Source of the DNA: Mucilaginibacter polytrichastri
GTDB lineage: Bacteria > Bacteroidota > Bacteroidia > Sphingobacteriales > Sphingobacteriaceae
Assembly: GCF_001911425.1 (NCBI RefSeq)
Contig: NZ_MPPL01000001.1
Coordinates: forward strand, 2,599,466 to 2,663,465
Direction: 5' to 3'
Length of the DNA: 64,000 nucleotides
Shown here piece after piece: positions 62,114-64,000 of the stretch; the first letter of the stretch is position 1; every line of letters begins with the position of its first letter. Under the pieces are notes generated by a model that was given only the letters and a program-made list of their open reading frames with translations, was not told the DNA's origin and did no database searches. Position numbers and translations under genes: made by a program.

Positions 62114-62812
62114 ATGCTCGAAAACTACGATCTGCACAACATTATGGTACTTGATATTGAGACTGTTCCGCAATACAGCAGTCACGATGAGTTGCCGCCT
62201 GTGATGCAGAAACTATGGGCAGCCAAAACAAAATATCAGCGTAAGGAAGAAACACCAGAAGATTTTTATACAAATGCAGGCATCCTGGCCGAGTTTGGCA
62301 AAATTATTTGCATATCTGTTGGCATGTATACTACCGGTAACGGGTTCAGAGTAAAATCTTTTTCATCACATAATGAAAAAGATTTGCTGGAAGAATTTGC
62401 CACCATGCTCAACGGACGGAACCCAAGCCTTATTTTATGCGGCCACAATGCCAAAGAATTTGATTTCCCTTATATATGCCGCCGCATGCTGGTTAAAGGC
62501 GTAAAAACCCCTGTCCAGCTTAACCTTAACGGCAAAAAGCCCTGGGAAATTAGCCACTTGGATACGATGGAACTTTGGAAGTGCGGCGATTATAAAAACT
62601 ACACCTCGCTTAGCCTGTTGGCAGCCATATTTGATATCCCCACCCCTAAAGATGATATTGACGGCAGTATGGTAGGCCATGTATACTGGGTAGATAATGA
62701 ATTGGAGCGCATTTGCGCCTACTGCCAGAAAGATGTAATAGCAACGGCACAATTATTAAAACGTTTCCGGGGAGAAGAGTTAATACCGGAGGAGCTGATT
62801 GTTTACGTTTAG
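62114..62812 (+). CDS. DEDDy 3'-5' exonuclease domain protein (PolB-exonuclease-like)
   Basis: 232 aa from ATG 62114; a GTG at 62045 is in frame but adds an unrelated 23 residues. Exonuclease motifs: ExoI MVLDIETVP (Asp, Glu), ExoII GHNAKEFDFPYICRRM (Asp), ExoIII ICAYCQKDVIATAQLL in the Tyr-x3-Asp form of the DEDDy class. This stand-alone domain is related to the exonuclease of B-family polymerases. DNA repair or RNA processing is possible. Followed by rnr after 104 nt. Confidence 0.87.
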   Translation: MLENYDLHNIMVLDIETVPQYSSHDELPPVMQKLWAAKTKYQRKEETPEDFYTNAGILAEFGKIICISVGMYTTGNGFRVKSFSSHNEKDLLEEFATMLNGRNPSLILCGHNAKEFDFPYICRRMLVKGVKTPVQLNLNGKKPWEISHLDTMELWKCGDYKNYTSLSLLAAIFDIPTPKDDIDGSMVGHVYWVDNELERICAYCQKDVIATAQLLKRFRGEELIPEELIVYV

Positions 62813-62883
62813 AAGCAAGATTAGGTTATGATTCCTGCTATCGATTTACTCATCTTGTCTCTTGTTTTTTGGCTCTTGCTTCT
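62811..62883. repeat. Inverted repeat with CTTG-rich interior
   Basis: AGAAGCAAGA (62811-62820) and TCTTGCTTCT (62874-62883) are perfect complements. The interior holds a string of CTTG-containing words (CTTGTCTCTTG ... GGCTCTTGC). The left arm overlaps the stop codon of the exonuclease gene. No T-run. Confidence 0.5.
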
Positions 62884-62916
62884 TAATACACTATCTTAGC
62901 ACAATACATTAGATCA

Positions 62917-64000
62917 ATGTCTAAAAAGAAAAACAGTAATAATTCTGTTAAACAGGTGCTCACCCAATTGGTACTTGATGTTTTTGAAAAGAACGGCAAT
63001 GCGCCGCTCAATTATAAGCAGGTTTCGGCCGCAATCAATGTCAACGACCCTGATTCGAGAGGCATTATATTGGAGATTCTGAAAGATGAAGTTTTTAAAA
63101 GCGTAATGAAAGAATCTGCCCCGGGCAAATTTCAGCTGCTTGAACTAAAAACTTTTGTTGAAGGCAAGGTTGATATGACTGCAGATGGTTCTGCCTTTAT
63201 TATTACCGACGAGGAAGGCGAAAGCGATATCTTTATAGCTCCCCGTAAACTACGTAATGCTCTTAATGGCGACCGTGTTAAAATATACGTTTATGCCAAA
63301 AGCAAGGGCCGCCGCAAAGAGGGTGAAGTAATTGAGATTATTAAAAGATTAAAAACCGAGTTTACGGGTATCGTAAAGCTATCAGAAAGGTTTGCCTTTT
63401 TTATACCGGACGACCGTAAGATGCTGCATGATATCTTTATCCCGCTGAATGACCTGAACGGTGCAAAAAATGGTATTAAAGCCATTGCAGAAATAACCGA
63501 CTGGCCAGCCGAAGCCAAAAACCCGATGGGCCGAATAAAACAGGTTTTGGGTGCCCAGGGTGAAAACGATACCGAAATGAATGCCATCCTCGCAGAGTAT
63601 GGTTTCCCGCTATCTTTCCCCAAAGAGGTTGAAGAAGAGGCAGAGGCGATATCAGACCAGATCTCGAAAGAGGAAATTGCCCTTCGCCGGGATTTTAGAG
63701 ACACCTTAACCTTTACTATCGACCCATTTGATGCCAAGGACTTTGATGATGCCATATCTTTCAAAATACTGGAGAATGGTAACTACGAAGTTGGTGTACA
63801 CATTGCCGACGTTGCCCATTATATTATCCCCGATTCGGCACTGGATAAAGAAGCTTACGACCGTGGTACCTCTGTTTACCTGGTAGATCGTGTGATCCCA
63901 ATGCTACCCGAGCGTTTATCTAACGGCTTATGCTCGCTTCGCCCTAATGAAGATAAGCTGTGCTTTGCAGCAGTTTTTGAGCTGGACGAGAAAGCTAACA
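62917..64000 (+). CDS. rnr: Ribonuclease R (5' part; runs off the window)
   Basis: At least 361 codons. ATG 62917 gives SKKKNSNNSVKQVLTQLVLD with a basic start, a winged-helix region, a cold-shock/OB part (DGSAFIITDEEGESDIFIAP, GRRKEGEVIEIIKR, FAFFIPDDRKMLHDIFIPLN), then the beginning of the RNB catalytic domain: DFRDTLTFTIDPFDAKDFDD-AIS, where the Asp residues bind magnesium, and VGVHIADVAHYI. RNase R degrades structured RNA in the 3' to 5' direction. The 3' part lies outside the window. Confidence 0.95.
   Translation, partial: MSKKKNSNNSVKQVLTQLVLDVFEKNGNAPLNYKQVSAAINVNDPDSRGIILEILKDEVFKSVMKESAPGKFQLLELKTFVEGKVDMTADGSAFIITDEEGESDIFIAPRKLRNALNGDRVKIYVYAKSKGRRKEGEVIEIIKRLKTEFTGIVKLSERFAFFIPDDRKMLHDIFIPLNDLNGAKNGIKAIAEITDWPAEAKNPMGRIKQVLGAQGENDTEMNAILAEYGFPLSFPKEVEEEAEAISDQISKEEIALRRDFRDTLTFTIDPFDAKDFDDAISFKILENGNYEVGVHIADVAHYIIPDSALDKEAYDRGTSVYLVDRVIPMLPERLSNGLCSLRPNEDKLCFAAVFELDEKAN

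Overview
The window looks like chromosomal DNA of a Bacteroidota bacterium, most likely family Sphingobacteriaceae and close to Mucilaginibacter. This is inferred from gene content: a SusC/SusD pair beside a hybrid two-component regulator, several DUF families common in that group, many genes without Shine-Dalgarno sequences, and promoters of the Bacteroidota type (TTG, 19-21 nt, TAnnTTTG), seen most clearly before tRNA-Gly and before an ArsR-type regulator. No species can be fixed by eye. There is no rRNA, CRISPR array, prophage or complete insertion sequence.

Layout. 1-11.9 kb: a minus-strand nutrient-acquisition locus (hybrid sensor/AraC regulator, SusC porin, SusD lipoprotein, then a lipoprotein with FG-GAP/ASPIC repeats cut by the window edge). 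12.4-16.1 kb: a stress group (two cold-shock-domain proteins, a Cys-rich membrane protein, an 84-aa protein, a universal stress protein, a secreted alpha/beta hydrolase). 16.2-19.7 kb: tRNA-Gly, a DbpA-like helicase, a half-length DUF1456 protein, a thioesterase, a 51-aa membrane protein missed by length cut-offs, and an iron-permease-like protein. 19.9-23.6 kb: a beta-helix lipoprotein, then a gluconate-dehydrogenase-type subunit 3/GMC flavoprotein pair.

23.6-24.0 kb is an intergenic stretch with two inverted-repeat elements. 24.0-32.0 kb is a compact operon, tkt-rpiB-tal-HAD-gnd-zwf-pgl, holding almost the whole pentose phosphate pathway plus a HAD phosphatase. 32.4-36.5 kb: two exported peptidase-like genes divergent from a LytS/LytTR two-component system whose upstream region carries repeated GTTGGGATAA boxes. 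36.5-39.2 kb: an SDR enzyme and a GH78-type rhamnosidase. 39.2-43.6 kb: oxidative-stress genes (exported MsrB and MsrA, a DUF1543 protein, a large-subunit catalase). 43.6-47.2 kb: a bestrophin-like channel, a Usp-like protein and an OmpR-type two-component system.

47.4-49.5 kb: an outer-membrane protein and an ArsR-type repressor with an Old Yellow Enzyme; a palindrome fills the space between the -33 and -7 promoter elements. 49.5-53.4 kb: an SDR-DUF2867 protein and an FtsX-type permease. 53.8-56.4 kb: a coupled RidA/D-threonine-aldolase-like/M19 dipeptidase operon. 56.5-64 kb: a 31-aa candidate gene, mnmA, topA, a conserved hypothetical, a glycosyltransferase, a DEDDy exonuclease and the start of rnr.

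The window is mostly housekeeping and stress genes. I did not find a clearly new multi-gene defence or mobile system. The most testable points are the ArsR/Old Yellow Enzyme switch, the LytTR box array, the HAD enzyme inside the pentose phosphate operon, the RidA-D-amino-acid operon, the small genes at 18.9 and 56.6 kb, and the intergenic inverted repeats.
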